Shown here piece after piece: positions 44,633 through 53,250 of a DNA stretch of 64,000 nucleotides. The notes below the pieces were generated by a model. It had not been told where the DNA came from. It worked only from the letters and a program-made list of their open reading frames with translations, and searched no databases. The translations under genes were made by a program, and so were the position numbers. The DNA is from Clostridioides difficile. Lineage in GTDB: Bacteria; Bacillota; Clostridia; Peptostreptococcales; Peptostreptococcaceae. The stretch covers positions 1 to 64,000 of the forward strand of contig JABBZI010000005.1 of NCBI GenBank assembly GCA_012955965.1, read 5' to 3'. Position 1 is the stretch's first letter. Each line of letters begins with the position of its first letter.

Positions 44633-45046
44633 ATGAAAATAAAAAAATCCCTTATAGGTACAATGATGGCAGCAGCCGTAGTATTAGGAGGAACAGGTTC
44701 AGTATTTGCTAATGGAAATAGTGATGTATCTAATATTACACTAGAGAAGTTTGATTCTCTAATCAAATCAGGAATAACTGACCCTGCTGCCTTAGAAAAG
44801 TATGGAGTAGAGTATTATACTTATGATGAATATGCTAAACATATTGAAGAAATGAAAGCATATGCTAAAGACCCTAATGCAACTAAAGATGTAAGTCAAG
44901 AAGACCTTGAAAAAACAATTAAGATAATGGAACAAGAGTTAGAGAAGATAAAAACTGAAGGATTAAAAATTATGAAGCCTATCATTATAGAAAATGAAGA
45001 TGGGTCTCAACTTGCAATTTCTTCAAGTTATGTAGCAACTAATTAG
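44633..45046 (+). CDS. Small secreted protein, second paralogue (unknown function)
   Basis: A 137-aa exported protein almost the same as the previous gene product: the signal peptide differs at one residue, and the mature helical region keeps FDSLIKSGITDP and YYTYDEYAKHIEEM. The C-end differs (IENEDGSQLAISSSYVATN), is longer and lacks the Cys. AAGGAAG precedes the ATG. Function unknown. Regulation by the adjacent repressor and M56 protease is inferred from the shared operators. Confidence 0.85.
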   Translation: MKIKKSLIGTMMAAAVVLGGTGSVFANGNSDVSNITLEKFDSLIKSGITDPAALEKYGVEYYTYDEYAKHIEEMKAYAKDPNATKDVSQEDLEKTIKIMEQELEKIKTEGLKIMKPIIIENEDGSQLAISSSYVATN

Positions 45047-45373
45047 TGTTAAATATAATCTCAAAGAATATCTTAAAACCCTAAATAAGCATGATTAAAT
45101 ACATTAGGCTACTGTTATGATATAAACAATGCAGTTGATGATTATTTAAATACTCATCAACTGTGCTACCCAAATGAAGTTTAAGTTTGTTAAAGAGAAG
45201 TAAAAAAGTATTAAAAAGCTTAGACAAGTGTAATTGAATATATTGAGTGAGATTAGAATGAGACTCAAGTAAGTAATAAGAGAGCTAAAGTCTAAGTGAG
45301 AAAAGAAGTAAGAATTAGAGGAAAAACAGAATAAAAATAAATCAAGTCAAAGTAAAAGTATTAAACCCAATTT
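45047..45373 (+). other. Possible decayed third copy of the operator and leader
   Basis: TACTGTTATGATATAA (45110-45125) matches operator 1 at most positions, and TCAACTGTGCTACCCAAATGA (near 45156-45176, shortened here) resembles the leader segment upstream of both paralogues. A hairpin CAGTTGATGA (45132-45141)/TCATCAACTG (45154-45163) lies between. No intact ORF follows; 45190-45373 is A-rich without a gene. Confidence 0.3.
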
Positions 45374-45426
45374 ATAATGTTAACATTTTTTAATGTATGT
45401 TAAGAAATGTTAACATTATTTTTTTT
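45374..45426 (+). terminator. Terminator upstream of iorAB
   Basis: ATAATGTTAACAT (45374-45386) pairs with ATGTTAACATTAT (45407-45419), 13 bp, followed by about eight T. Confidence 0.8.
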
Positions 45427-45557
45427 TATCTAAATTAATAATTAAAACATTCTGAAAATTCTAACGAAAATTAAATGTTATCTATTAGATTCATTAAAAG
45501 TTAAAGAAAATAAGCAATTTAGCATTTTTAAGAGGGGTTTTAAAAAATTTAAACTTC

Positions 45558-45574
45558 TTGGCATAGCAATTGCT
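45558..45574 (+). promoter_or_regulatory. Sigma-54 (-24/-12) promoter of iorAB
   Basis: TTGGCATAGCAATTGCT matches the sigma-54 consensus YTGGCAC-N5-TTGCW, with GG and GC the required distance apart. Transcription should begin near 45585, giving a leader of about 115 nt to the ATG at 45699. An enhancer-binding activator is required; its gene is not adjacent. Confidence 0.8.
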
Positions 45575-45633
45575 TAATATATAAAGTAATAATATGATTA
45601 CAAATTTTTGAGGATTAATTTTATCATTGTTTA

Positions 45634-45662
45634 CTAATCAACATCTAGAATATGTTGATTAG
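45634..45662 (+). promoter_or_regulatory. Inverted repeat in the iorA leader
   Basis: CTAATCAACAT (45634-45644) and ATGTTGATTAG (45652-45662) form a perfect 11-bp stem with a 7-nt loop, downstream of the predicted start of transcription and 36 bp before iorA. There is no T-run, so it is a regulator site or an RNA-stability element rather than a terminator. Confidence 0.55.
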
Positions 45663-45698
45663 CTATCAAAAGAGTATTATTTCTAAGGGGGGAGAATC

Positions 45699-47480
45699 AT
45701 GAAACAATTGCTTACAGGAAATGAGGCAGTAGCGCGTGGAGCTTATGAAGCTGGTATATCCTATGCAGCTGCTTATCCAGGAACACCAAGTACTGAAATA
45801 CTAGAAAATATAGCACTATATAAAGATGACATAATTGCAGAATGGGCACCAAATGAAAAAGTGGCAGTAGAGTCTGCAATAGGAGCATCTATTGCAGGTG
45901 GGAGAGCACTTGCAGCTATGAAACATGTTGGAGTAAATGTCGCAGCAGACCCAATATTTACATATGCATATATGGGAGTAAATGGTGCAATGATTATTGT
46001 ATCTGGTGATGACCCAGGAATGCATTCATCACAAAATGAACAAGATAACAGACATTATGCTAAATTTGCCAAAATAGCTATGGTAGAACCAAGTAATAGT
46101 CAAGAATGTAAAGATATGTTAAAGGCAGCTGTTGAAATAAGTGAAAAATATGATACTACAGTTTTATTTAGAATGGTTACAAGAGTATGCCATAGTAAAG
46201 GTCTAGTTGAGTTAGGAGAAAAAGAGGAAACAATTGTAAAGAAATATGAAAGGAATCTTTCTAAATTTGATGCTATACCAGCTACTTCAAGAGCACTTAG
46301 AGTTAAGCTTGAAGATAGATTAAAAAAACTTGAGGAATTTTCCAATGAAACGGATTTAAACTTTATAGAATGGAATGATAAAAAAATTGGTGTAATAACC
46401 TCAGGTGCTTCTTATGAGTATGCTAAAGATGTGTTTGGGGATACTGTATCATACTTAAAATTAGGATTTACATACCCTCTTCCAACTAAGAAGATTAGGG
46501 AGTTTACAGAACAAGTAGGTACTGTCTATGTAATTGAAGAATTAGAACCTTATATAGAAGAACATTTAAAAGAGAATAACATATCTTGTATTGGTAAGGA
46601 GAAGATACCTAATATAGGCGAGTTAAATCCAGATATAATAGCGCAATCAATCTTGGGAGAAAAAAGAGAATTAATAGAATATAGTAAAGAAAAGATAGTA
46701 GGTAGACCACCAACATTATGTGCAGGATGTCCACACAGAGGATTTTTCTATGAGTTAGGAAAAGTTAAAAATGTACTTATAAGTGGAGATATAGGATGTT
46801 ATGGACTTGGAGGAGCAGAGCCTTTAAATGCTAAAGACACCTGTATATGTATGGGAGGAGGCCCAGGGGTAGCTCATGGGGCGCAAAAAATATTTACTAA
46901 AAATAATATTAATATGAGAACTATAAGTACAATAGGAGATTCAACATTCTTCCATACAGGAATAAATGGGCTTATAGATATAATCTACAATAAAAGTAAT
47001 ACTGTAACATGTATTCTTGATAACAGAATTACTGGTATGACAGGGCATCAAGAGAATCCTGGAACTGGATTTTCATTACAAGGTGATGTTACTGAAATGA
47101 TGGATATTGAGACTATAGTAAAAGCTTTAGGATGTAAGAATGTAAAAGTTGTAAATCCTAATAAGTTGGATGAAGTTAAGGGAGCATTAGATTGGGCTTT
47201 ATCAATTGAGGAACCTTCAGTAATAATTACAAGATGGCCATGTGCACTAAAAAAATTTACTGAAGATGATAAAAAGAGATTTGACCTTATACCATCAGTT
47301 TGTAGTGTGGATGATGAGAAGTGTATTGGATGTAAGAAATGCCTTACAACAGGATGTCCTGCTTTGAGATTTGATAAATCTAAAAAGAAATCAAGTATAA
47401 ATCAAGCTCAATGTGTAGGTTGTACAGTGTGTGCACAAGTGTGTCCAGTGAATGCTATAAAAAAGGTTGGTGAAAAATAA
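45699..47480 (+). CDS. iorA: Indolepyruvate:ferredoxin oxidoreductase, alpha subunit
   Basis: A 593-aa thiamine-pyrophosphate enzyme that oxidatively decarboxylates aryl pyruvates from aromatic amino acids to aryl-acetyl-CoA, reducing ferredoxin. Seen: N-terminal pyrimidine-binding domain (YPGTPSTEILE), TPP-binding domain (GCPHRGFF, GDIGCYGLGG, GDSTFFHTG) and, at the C-end, two ferredoxin-type clusters (CIGCKKCLTTGCP, CVGCTVCAQVCP). Strong GGGGGG precedes the ATG. Overlaps iorB by one base, so both subunits are co-translated. A sigma-54 promoter lies upstream. Confidence 0.95.
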   Translation: MKQLLTGNEAVARGAYEAGISYAAAYPGTPSTEILENIALYKDDIIAEWAPNEKVAVESAIGASIAGGRALAAMKHVGVNVAADPIFTYAYMGVNGAMIIVSGDDPGMHSSQNEQDNRHYAKFAKIAMVEPSNSQECKDMLKAAVEISEKYDTTVLFRMVTRVCHSKGLVELGEKEETIVKKYERNLSKFDAIPATSRALRVKLEDRLKKLEEFSNETDLNFIEWNDKKIGVITSGASYEYAKDVFGDTVSYLKLGFTYPLPTKKIREFTEQVGTVYVIEELEPYIEEHLKENNISCIGKEKIPNIGELNPDIIAQSILGEKRELIEYSKEKIVGRPPTLCAGCPHRGFFYELGKVKNVLISGDIGCYGLGGAEPLNAKDTCICMGGGPGVAHGAQKIFTKNNINMRTISTIGDSTFFHTGINGLIDIIYNKSNTVTCILDNRITGMTGHQENPGTGFSLQGDVTEMMDIETIVKALGCKNVKVVNPNKLDEVKGALDWALSIEEPSVIITRWPCALKKFTEDDKKRFDLIPSVCSVDDEKCIGCKKCLTTGCPALRFDKSKKKSSINQAQCVGCTVCAQVCPVNAIKKVGEK

Positions 47481-48055
47481 TGAAAGAGGTTAAAAATGTA
47501 TTGTTATCAGGTGTAGGAGGTCAAGGTACTGTTTTAGCAAGTAAAATACTTTCTGCTGGTCTTATTGATGCTGGATATGATGTTAAGATGTCAGAAGTTC
47601 ATGGAATGGCTCAAAGAGGAGGTAGTGTGACAACTCAAGTTAGATATGGTGAAAAAGTACATTCTCCTATACTTGGAAAAGGAGATGTTGATGTATTAGT
47701 TTCATTTGAGACTATGGAAGCTTTGAGATATCTTGATTTTCTAAAACCTGATGGTAAATTAGTAGTGAATGATTATGAAATGCCTTCTGCACCAATTTTA
47801 ACAGGTAGAGTGGATTATCCTGAAAATATAATAGATGATATTAAAGAAAAAGTGGATGTAACAGTGATAAAGGCAGTTGATATTGCAAGAGGTCTTGGAA
47901 ACGAAAAAGTTATGAATGTGGTTCTTTTAGGAGCATTGATTAAAGCTCTAAAGGTAGAGGATGATATAGATTGGGAAAAAATAGTGTCACAACAGGTTAA
48001 GCCTAAATTTATAGAAATTAATATAAAAGCTTTAAAGGAAGGGATGAATGTTTAA
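47480..48055 (+). CDS. iorB: Indolepyruvate:ferredoxin oxidoreductase, beta subunit
   Basis: A 191-aa gamma-type 2-oxoacid oxidoreductase domain (LLSGVGGQGTVLASKIL, EVHGMAQRGGSVTTQVRYG) that pairs with IorA for CoA-dependent electron transfer. The ATG overlaps the iorA TAA (TAATG). Fermentation of Phe, Tyr and Trp yields energy in Clostridia, which fits sigma-54 control. Confidence 0.95.
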   Translation: MKEVKNVLLSGVGGQGTVLASKILSAGLIDAGYDVKMSEVHGMAQRGGSVTTQVRYGEKVHSPILGKGDVDVLVSFETMEALRYLDFLKPDGKLVVNDYEMPSAPILTGRVDYPENIIDDIKEKVDVTVIKAVDIARGLGNEKVMNVVLLGALIKALKVEDDIDWEKIVSQQVKPKFIEINIKALKEGMNV

Positions 48056-48122
48056 AAATAAAGTGATAAATATGTAAATGTTATAGAAAAAATAACTGTA
48101 AATGAATGTATAGAAGGTTATA

Positions 48123-48134
48123 AAAGGAGGTGAT
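48123..48134 (+). other. Orphan perfect Shine-Dalgarno
   Basis: AAAGGAGGTGAT is a full 12-nt match to the 3' end of 16S rRNA. No ORF follows: the frame from ATT 48133 reads nine codons to TAA, and no ATG, GTG or TTG is at a proper distance. Confidence 0.6.
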
Positions 48135-48152
48135 TAAAAAACAAAATAAAGT

Positions 48153-48306
48153 GTTAGAGTAAGAAAATAATTACAAAACAAATTATAAGATAATTGAAAA
48201 TAAGACTAGTTGAAAAATAGATAAAGGGTTAGGGTAGGAAATCAATCACAAAATAAATTATAAGATGATTGTGAATAAGACTAGTTGAAAAATAGATAGA
48301 TAAAGG
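48153..48306 (+). repeat. Imperfect 75-bp tandem repeat
   Basis: Unit 1 (48153-48227, 75 bp) and unit 2 (48228-48306, 79 bp) each begin GTTAG(A/G)GT and share AAATTATAAGAT(A/G)ATTG and AAGACTAGTTGAAAAATAG. Unit 2 is longer by one extra GATA. A third, decayed unit starts at 48307. Neither unit has coding potential. Confidence 0.8.
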
Positions 48307-48517
48307 GTTAGGGTAAAAAATAAATAAAAAATATAAAAATAAATAATCAAATATTAAGATTGTAAGACAATCATTTTAAAATAGAATTTTATAAATTTAA
48401 ATATGGAAAATGAGTATCTAATAGGCAATAGTTAATAAATAATTACAAATAAATTGTAAATTAAATAAATCTTTGACAGGAAGGAGAACTATTTATATAT
48501 TAAATAGTATTTATAAT

Positions 48518-49174
48518 ATGAAAAAAGGCGATTTTATATGGAGTGGAATTCTTATTTGTATTATTGCTATATTAGCGATACCAAGTAGTAGAGAAGTGTT
48601 TATGGCAGCAACAGGTGCACATCCATATATTGGAGGTTTTTTCAAGTTTGCTGTACTAGCTACAATGGGAGATTTACTTGGTGCTAGAATTTTGCATAAA
48701 GACTGGAAAATACCAGTAGGAGTCTTTTACAGAGCAATAGTCTGGGGAATAATAGGTCTAGTTACCACATATGCTATGTCAATCTACTCAGCAGGTGTAG
48801 GTCAAGCGCAAGTGGATGGTATGCTTCCTTTTGAGGGAATAGCTTTTGCAAATGCTTTATTTAAGAGCGCAACTATGAACATACTAATGTCACCAACTGT
48901 ATTTTTATTCCATAAGGTTATGGACTGTTTTATAGACAAAAAATATGAAGTTGAAAAGGGGATTAAGGTAACACTTAAAGATGTGGTAAATATAGTAGAT
49001 TGGAACGCTTACCTTGGTTTTAGTGTTTTAAAAACTATACCATTTTTCTGGATACCATGTCATACAATTGTATTCTTATTCCCTGCTGAATATAGAGTAA
49101 TTGCTTCTGCATTTGCATCTATAGCTTTAGGCCTAATATTAGCTTTAGCCAATAAATCTAAGGTTGCAAGTTAA
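48518..49174 (+). CDS. Integral membrane protein, function unknown
   Basis: A 218-aa (from ATG 48518) membrane protein with about six hydrophobic segments. I recognise no named family; HPYIGGFFKFAVLATMGDLLGARI is the most distinctive part (shown in pieces: HPYIGGFFKF, ATMGDLLGARI), and the layout resembles Mpv17/PMP22-type proteins only weakly. Start is uncertain: AAGGAGA (48481-48487) is 30 nt before the ATG and better placed for ATA 48497 or ATT 48491, while TTG 48473 opens the frame with no Shine-Dalgarno. Confidence 0.7.
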   Translation: MKKGDFIWSGILICIIAILAIPSSREVFMAATGAHPYIGGFFKFAVLATMGDLLGARILHKDWKIPVGVFYRAIVWGIIGLVTTYAMSIYSAGVGQAQVDGMLPFEGIAFANALFKSATMNILMSPTVFLFHKVMDCFIDKKYEVEKGIKVTLKDVVNIVDWNAYLGFSVLKTIPFFWIPCHTIVFLFPAEYRVIASAFASIALGLILALANKSKVAS

Positions 49175-49400
49175 GTTTATTGATGAATCAAAATTATCAT
49201 TTAACTAGGAATAATTTTAAAAATAATATTATTTATATTTATAATAACTAAGCAATATTTTCATTATGAAGTAACATTTTATTAAATTTAAAAATAAAGA
49301 TAAGCTTTTAAAGAAAATTAAATTTGCGAGTACTGTTTTTAAGAAGCTTAAAATCCCCCATTTAAAGTTTTAAGATTCTAAAACAATATGTTATAACTAC

Positions 49401-49480
49401 AAAAATGGCTGTTAGGACTAGGATACTTATAAGTAAAAATACTTATAGTATAGATTAGTTCATAACAGCCATTTTTTATT
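49401..49480. terminator. Bidirectional terminator between convergent genes
   Basis: AAAAATGGCTGTTA (49401-49414) and TAACAGCCATTTTT (49463-49476) form a perfect 14-bp stem with A and T tracts on both sides. It serves the membrane protein gene (plus) and sleC (minus). The remainder of 49175-49517 shows nothing else. Confidence 0.8.
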
Positions 49481-49517
49481 TTGAATTAATAATCTAAAAT
49501 AAATTCTAAATCAAGTT

Positions 49518-50789
49518 TTAAATTAAAGGATTTAGAGAAGCTATTCTAGTTGTCGCCACATAGACTCTAGATATTTCATACCATGTTTTAAAATCTACTA
49601 CTCCACTTTGAGGTAAACCAAAAATTCCTTGGAATGTTTTAACAGCATTTTCCGTGTCTGTTCCATATATACCATCTTCTCTTACTTTTGGGATAGCTGG
49701 GTAAGAGTTAGATATAGCATTTAACTGATTTTGTATAGTTCTAACATATTGTCCAGTGGAGCCAACTTGTAATGTAGTACCAGGGAATGATACAGGAACA
49801 CCACTTACTATAGGTGCTTTTTCAAATACTATCTCATCTCCATAATAAAATCTTAGTATACTTTCATAGTCGTATCCTTGGTCACCTAAATCTTTACTTC
49901 CCCACTGAGTCATTTGGTTAGGACATTGGGATTTTTGACCATCACAATATTGTGCTAATAGTGGCTGTCTTGCTGTAGGAGGTCTTTTTATAAATGTGTT
50001 AAATATAGCATCTACAACTATATTAATTGGTTCAAACAAGTTTCTGTTGTTTATAAATTTATGGTCATATGCAGTTGATGAAGTTATTGTAAAATTATAT
50101 CCTTTATTTCGATACCATTCAGTAAATACCCTATTTAAAGTAAATGATATTATAGCTATTACATTTGCATAGATTGTCTGTTGTGGCCAAGTTGAGTATA
50201 TTTCAGATGAAGCTATATTTTTAATGTATTCTTTAAATTGAATCCAATAGTTTGGTGCTGATGAATCTTCTGGAAGACCATCATGAACTACTATGAATTC
50301 GGGTACTACAGGGTTATCCAATACAACAAAACCAGTAGGAGGTGGCAATGGTTTTGAGTCACTTTCTGGAATTTTAGGAGGATAAGTACCATATAGAGTA
50401 TGTTCTCCTATATCAAAAATCAATTCACTTTGTCTTGAGAAAGAACGTTTACTTCTTGTTCTAGGAAACATGGGAACTCCCTGTCTCGCTTCAATTGTAG
50501 CTAATAATTGTGTTCCTTCTATGACAACTGTTTCATATCCATCGGCTATGGCTTCTACTATATACTGGCTGTAAGGTCTAACATCAGATGGCTGTAGAGA
50601 GTAATCTACATCTGGTGCTGGTAATACTAATCCAGTCACTTGACCAGATTCATTACTCGTTAGGTTTTGGTATAAAGTTGATGAGCTTTGGCTACCATTA
50701 GACATTGAATATATGTTTACTGTTGCATTTTGAATAGGTCTATTGTTAGTAGCATCGATTATACTTACTGTTAAGAAACCATCTTGCAT
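49518..50789 (-). CDS. sleC: Spore cortex-lytic enzyme SleC
   Basis: A 423-aa spore protein made as a precursor; the CspB protease removes the N-part during germination and SleC then degrades cortex peptidoglycan. N-terminal prepro region with a Gly/Asn-rich beta domain (about 1-110); a central SpoIID-like lytic domain (about 170-320; FTLNRVFTEWYRNKGYNF, and TQWGSKDLGDQGYDYESIL, shown whole at 19-20 residues at most), and a C-terminal peptidoglycan-binding domain (about 340-415; VREDGIYGTDTENAVKTFQ). The bile-salt germination pathway of C. difficile depends on this gene. Start: ATG 50789, after AAAGGGTGA, not the TTG at 50792. It diverges from prsW. Confidence 0.92.
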   Translation of the reverse strand: MQDGFLTVSIIDATNNRPIQNATVNIYSMSNGSQSSSTLYQNLTSNESGQVTGLVLPAPDVDYSLQPSDVRPYSQYIVEAIADGYETVVIEGTQLLATIEARQGVPMFPRTRSKRSFSRQSELIFDIGEHTLYGTYPPKIPESDSKPLPPPTGFVVLDNPVVPEFIVVHDGLPEDSSAPNYWIQFKEYIKNIASSEIYSTWPQQTIYANVIAIISFTLNRVFTEWYRNKGYNFTITSSTAYDHKFINNRNLFEPINIVVDAIFNTFIKRPPTARQPLLAQYCDGQKSQCPNQMTQWGSKDLGDQGYDYESILRFYYGDEIVFEKAPIVSGVPVSFPGTTLQVGSTGQYVRTIQNQLNAISNSYPAIPKVREDGIYGTDTENAVKTFQGIFGLPQSGVVDFKTWYEISRVYVATTRIASLNPLI

Positions 50790-51046
50790 CAAATCACCCT
50801 TTCTTTAAATGAATTTAGTTCCCTTATATTTCAAGATATGAATATAGCTTGAGATTTGTTAAATAATATAGATATAAATTTAAATTTTTTTAAATATTTT
50901 AGTATATTTGAATTTGAATAATTTAATGTCTATTTTAGAGTGTATTTAAAACAAAATAAGCTAAAAATAAATAGGTATTATAAAACAGAAATGAATTAAA
51001 AATTTTGAGCAGAAGTGAATTAAAAATTTCGAAAGGAAAATAGTCT

Positions 51047-51763
51047 ATGAAGCTGGATTTATTTTTATTAGCAATAGTTCCTATATTGATAGGTTTATTT
51101 TGGATAAGGTCTAAAGATAGATATTGCAGAGAGCCTCTAATTCATCTAATTAAATTTTTTCTAATAGGTGCTTTTTTAAGTATTATAATTATACTTTTAG
51201 AGAATTTACTGATGAAATTTAATGTATTTGAAGGATATTCAGAACTAATATATGTATCATTTGTAGTTGCAGGGCTTGTAGAAGAAGGCATAAAAGCTCT
51301 GATACTAATTCCAGCACTAATTAAAGAAAAACATTTTACCGAAAAGTTAGATGGTATTATTTATTCTGTATTTTTAGCTTTAGGATTTGCAACAATTGAG
51401 AATATAGTCTATATTTTTTCTGAGAGTGGCAATTTAGCACTTCAAGTTGGCATTAATAGAGCAATTATATCTATTCCAGCTCATGTAATGTTTGCTATTA
51501 CTATGGGGTACTATATCTCTAAGTATAAGTTTGAAGGAAATAAAAATAAGAGACGTGAGTACTTATTTATGGCTGTATTGCTTCCAATTTTATTACATGG
51601 AGTTTTTGATTTTATATTGATGATAGAATATAGATGGGCTATTATATTACTTATAGTTTATGTGATAATTTTATGGAAAGTAAATCTTGATAAACTTGAG
51701 AAATATATGAATAACTCCAAAAAGGTGTTTTTTGGTAATCTTAAGAAAAAGAAAAGAAAATAA
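51047..51763 (+). CDS. prsW: Intramembrane protease PrsW
   Basis: A 238-aa membrane protease that makes the site-1 cut in anti-sigma factors; in C. difficile PrsW cleaves RsiT to free the ECF sigma factor CsfT after antimicrobial peptide or lysozyme stress (established knowledge). Seen: about seven membrane helices, the catalytic-type EEGIK (VEEGIKALIL), His in PAHVMFAITMGYY, and HGVFDF near the end, matching PrsW motifs. AAAGGAAA precedes the ATG. It diverges from sleC. Confidence 0.93.
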   Translation: MKLDLFLLAIVPILIGLFWIRSKDRYCREPLIHLIKFFLIGAFLSIIIILLENLLMKFNVFEGYSELIYVSFVVAGLVEEGIKALILIPALIKEKHFTEKLDGIIYSVFLALGFATIENIVYIFSESGNLALQVGINRAIISIPAHVMFAITMGYYISKYKFEGNKNKRREYLFMAVLLPILLHGVFDFILMIEYRWAIILLIVYVIILWKVNLDKLEKYMNNSKKVFFGNLKKKKRK

Positions 51764-51840
51764 CATTCAAGTAAAAGACATAAACAGTTAAAAGTAATAA
51801 ATGACAAACAAGCAAAGCAGATTGAAGGGGGATTATAAAT

Positions 51841-53151
51841 TTGGCAAATTTACCAAAAGAATTTTTAGAAGATATTAGAGAGATACTACAAGATGAATAT
51901 GATGATTTTATAAAAAGTTATGATGAAGACAAGACTACTGGTCTTAGAATAAATACATTAAAAATTAGTAAAAAGAAACTGTTGGAATTGAATTTATTTG
52001 ATTTATCTCAGATACCATGGGCAGAAGAGGGTTTTTATTATGATGATAAAATCAATAGACCTGGTAGAAATCCACTGCATGAGGCTGGAGCATATTATTT
52101 GCAAGAGCCTTCTGCCATGAGTGTGATACCAAAAGCAGATATTAAAGAGGGAGATAAAGTACTGGATATGTGTGCTGCTCCTGGTGGAAAATCTACATAT
52201 ATACTGTCTAAATTAAATAATACAGGTCTATTGGTATCTAATGAAATTAATGCTAGTAGAATTAAGGCTTTAGGTGAAAATCTAGAGCGATTTGGAGTGA
52301 AAAATTGTATTATAACAAATACCGATTCTAAAAGCTTAAGAAAGACATTTAATGGGTATTTTGATAAGGTGGTTATAGATGCACCTTGCTCTGGTCAGGG
52401 TATGTTTAGAAAGGACGAGGTAGCCATATCAGATTGGAGTTATGCAAAGGTATTAGAATGTCAATCTATTCAAAAAGAAATTATAAGAGATGGATATAAA
52501 ATGTTAAAGAAAGATGGTATTTTAATTTATTCAACATGTACTTTTTCAAGAGAAGAAAATGAGCATGTTATAAAGGAGTTTATTAGCGAGTATCCACATG
52601 CAGAACTTATTGAAATGGAAAGATTATGGCCTCATAAAATAAAGGGAGAAGGTCATTTTGTTGCTAAGATAAAAAAATTAGAAGATGAAGAGTGTAATGT
52701 AAAAGAATTAAAAATAAAAAATTTAGATAAAGAAATAAAGGATTATAGGGAGTTTGAAAAGAAATTTTTAAAGGTTGATTTTTATAGCAATAAAAAAAAT
52801 AAATTTTATTTAAGAGGAGAAAACTTGTACTTACTTCCAGAAGTATATCCAGATACGAAAAAACTAAAAGTATTGAGATACGGTTTGCATTTAGGGGTTT
52901 TAAAGAAGAATAGATTTGAGCCTTCTCATGCACTATCTCATTATTTAAAGGTTGAAGATGTAAAAAATGTTGAAAACTTTAGTGTACAGAGTGATTCAAT
53001 TCTTAAATATTTAAAAGGGGATGTTGTAAATTCTAATGAAAGTAGAGGGTGGATTTTGGTATCAGTTGAAGGCATACCTCTAGGCTGGGGAAAAGAATCT
53101 GCTGGTGTAATTAAGAATCATTATCCTAAAGGTCTTAGAAAATTATTTTAA
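51841..53151 (+). CDS. RsmF/RsmB-type rRNA m5C methyltransferase
   Basis: A 436-aa Nol1/Nop2/Sun-family SAM-dependent RNA cytosine methyltransferase. The catalytic domain has DMCAAPGGKSTYI (SAM motif), NEINASRIKAL, VVIDAPCSGQGMF (PCSG) and STCTFSREENE (catalytic TC). A C-terminal RsmF-like region (about 320-436) is present. It starts at TTG 51841 with AGGGGG. Which rRNA base is methylated cannot be told; RsmF is the better match in length. Confidence 0.9.
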   Translation: MANLPKEFLEDIREILQDEYDDFIKSYDEDKTTGLRINTLKISKKKLLELNLFDLSQIPWAEEGFYYDDKINRPGRNPLHEAGAYYLQEPSAMSVIPKADIKEGDKVLDMCAAPGGKSTYILSKLNNTGLLVSNEINASRIKALGENLERFGVKNCIITNTDSKSLRKTFNGYFDKVVIDAPCSGQGMFRKDEVAISDWSYAKVLECQSIQKEIIRDGYKMLKKDGILIYSTCTFSREENEHVIKEFISEYPHAELIEMERLWPHKIKGEGHFVAKIKKLEDEECNVKELKIKNLDKEIKDYREFEKKFLKVDFYSNKKNKFYLRGENLYLLPEVYPDTKKLKVLRYGLHLGVLKKNRFEPSHALSHYLKVEDVKNVENFSVQSDSILKYLKGDVVNSNESRGWILVSVEGIPLGWGKESAGVIKNHYPKGLRKLF

Positions 53152-53250
53152 ACTAGTAGAAAAAAGAAGTATAATATTTATATTGTAAGTTTATGGTAGA
53201 TTATTTTGCTGTAGATTGACTTAATATTTAACACAGAGGAGACGATTTTA

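Larger units (their letters stand above)
43933..44999 (+). repeat. Tandem duplication of promoter plus secreted-protein gene (562-bp period)
   Basis: The block from about 43933 to 44437 (TTATTAAAAAAA, promoter, both operators, leader and most of the gene) recurs at about 44495-44999. The -35 boxes (43961, 44523) and the ATG codons (44071, 44633) are both exactly 562 bp apart, so there are no net indels between them. Similarity ends near the 3' end of each gene. Confidence 0.85.

Noticed and set aside
48228-48312. Telomere-like TTAGGG motif
   Set aside because: It occurs only at the unit junctions of a 75-bp repeat; chance within AT-rich repeats.
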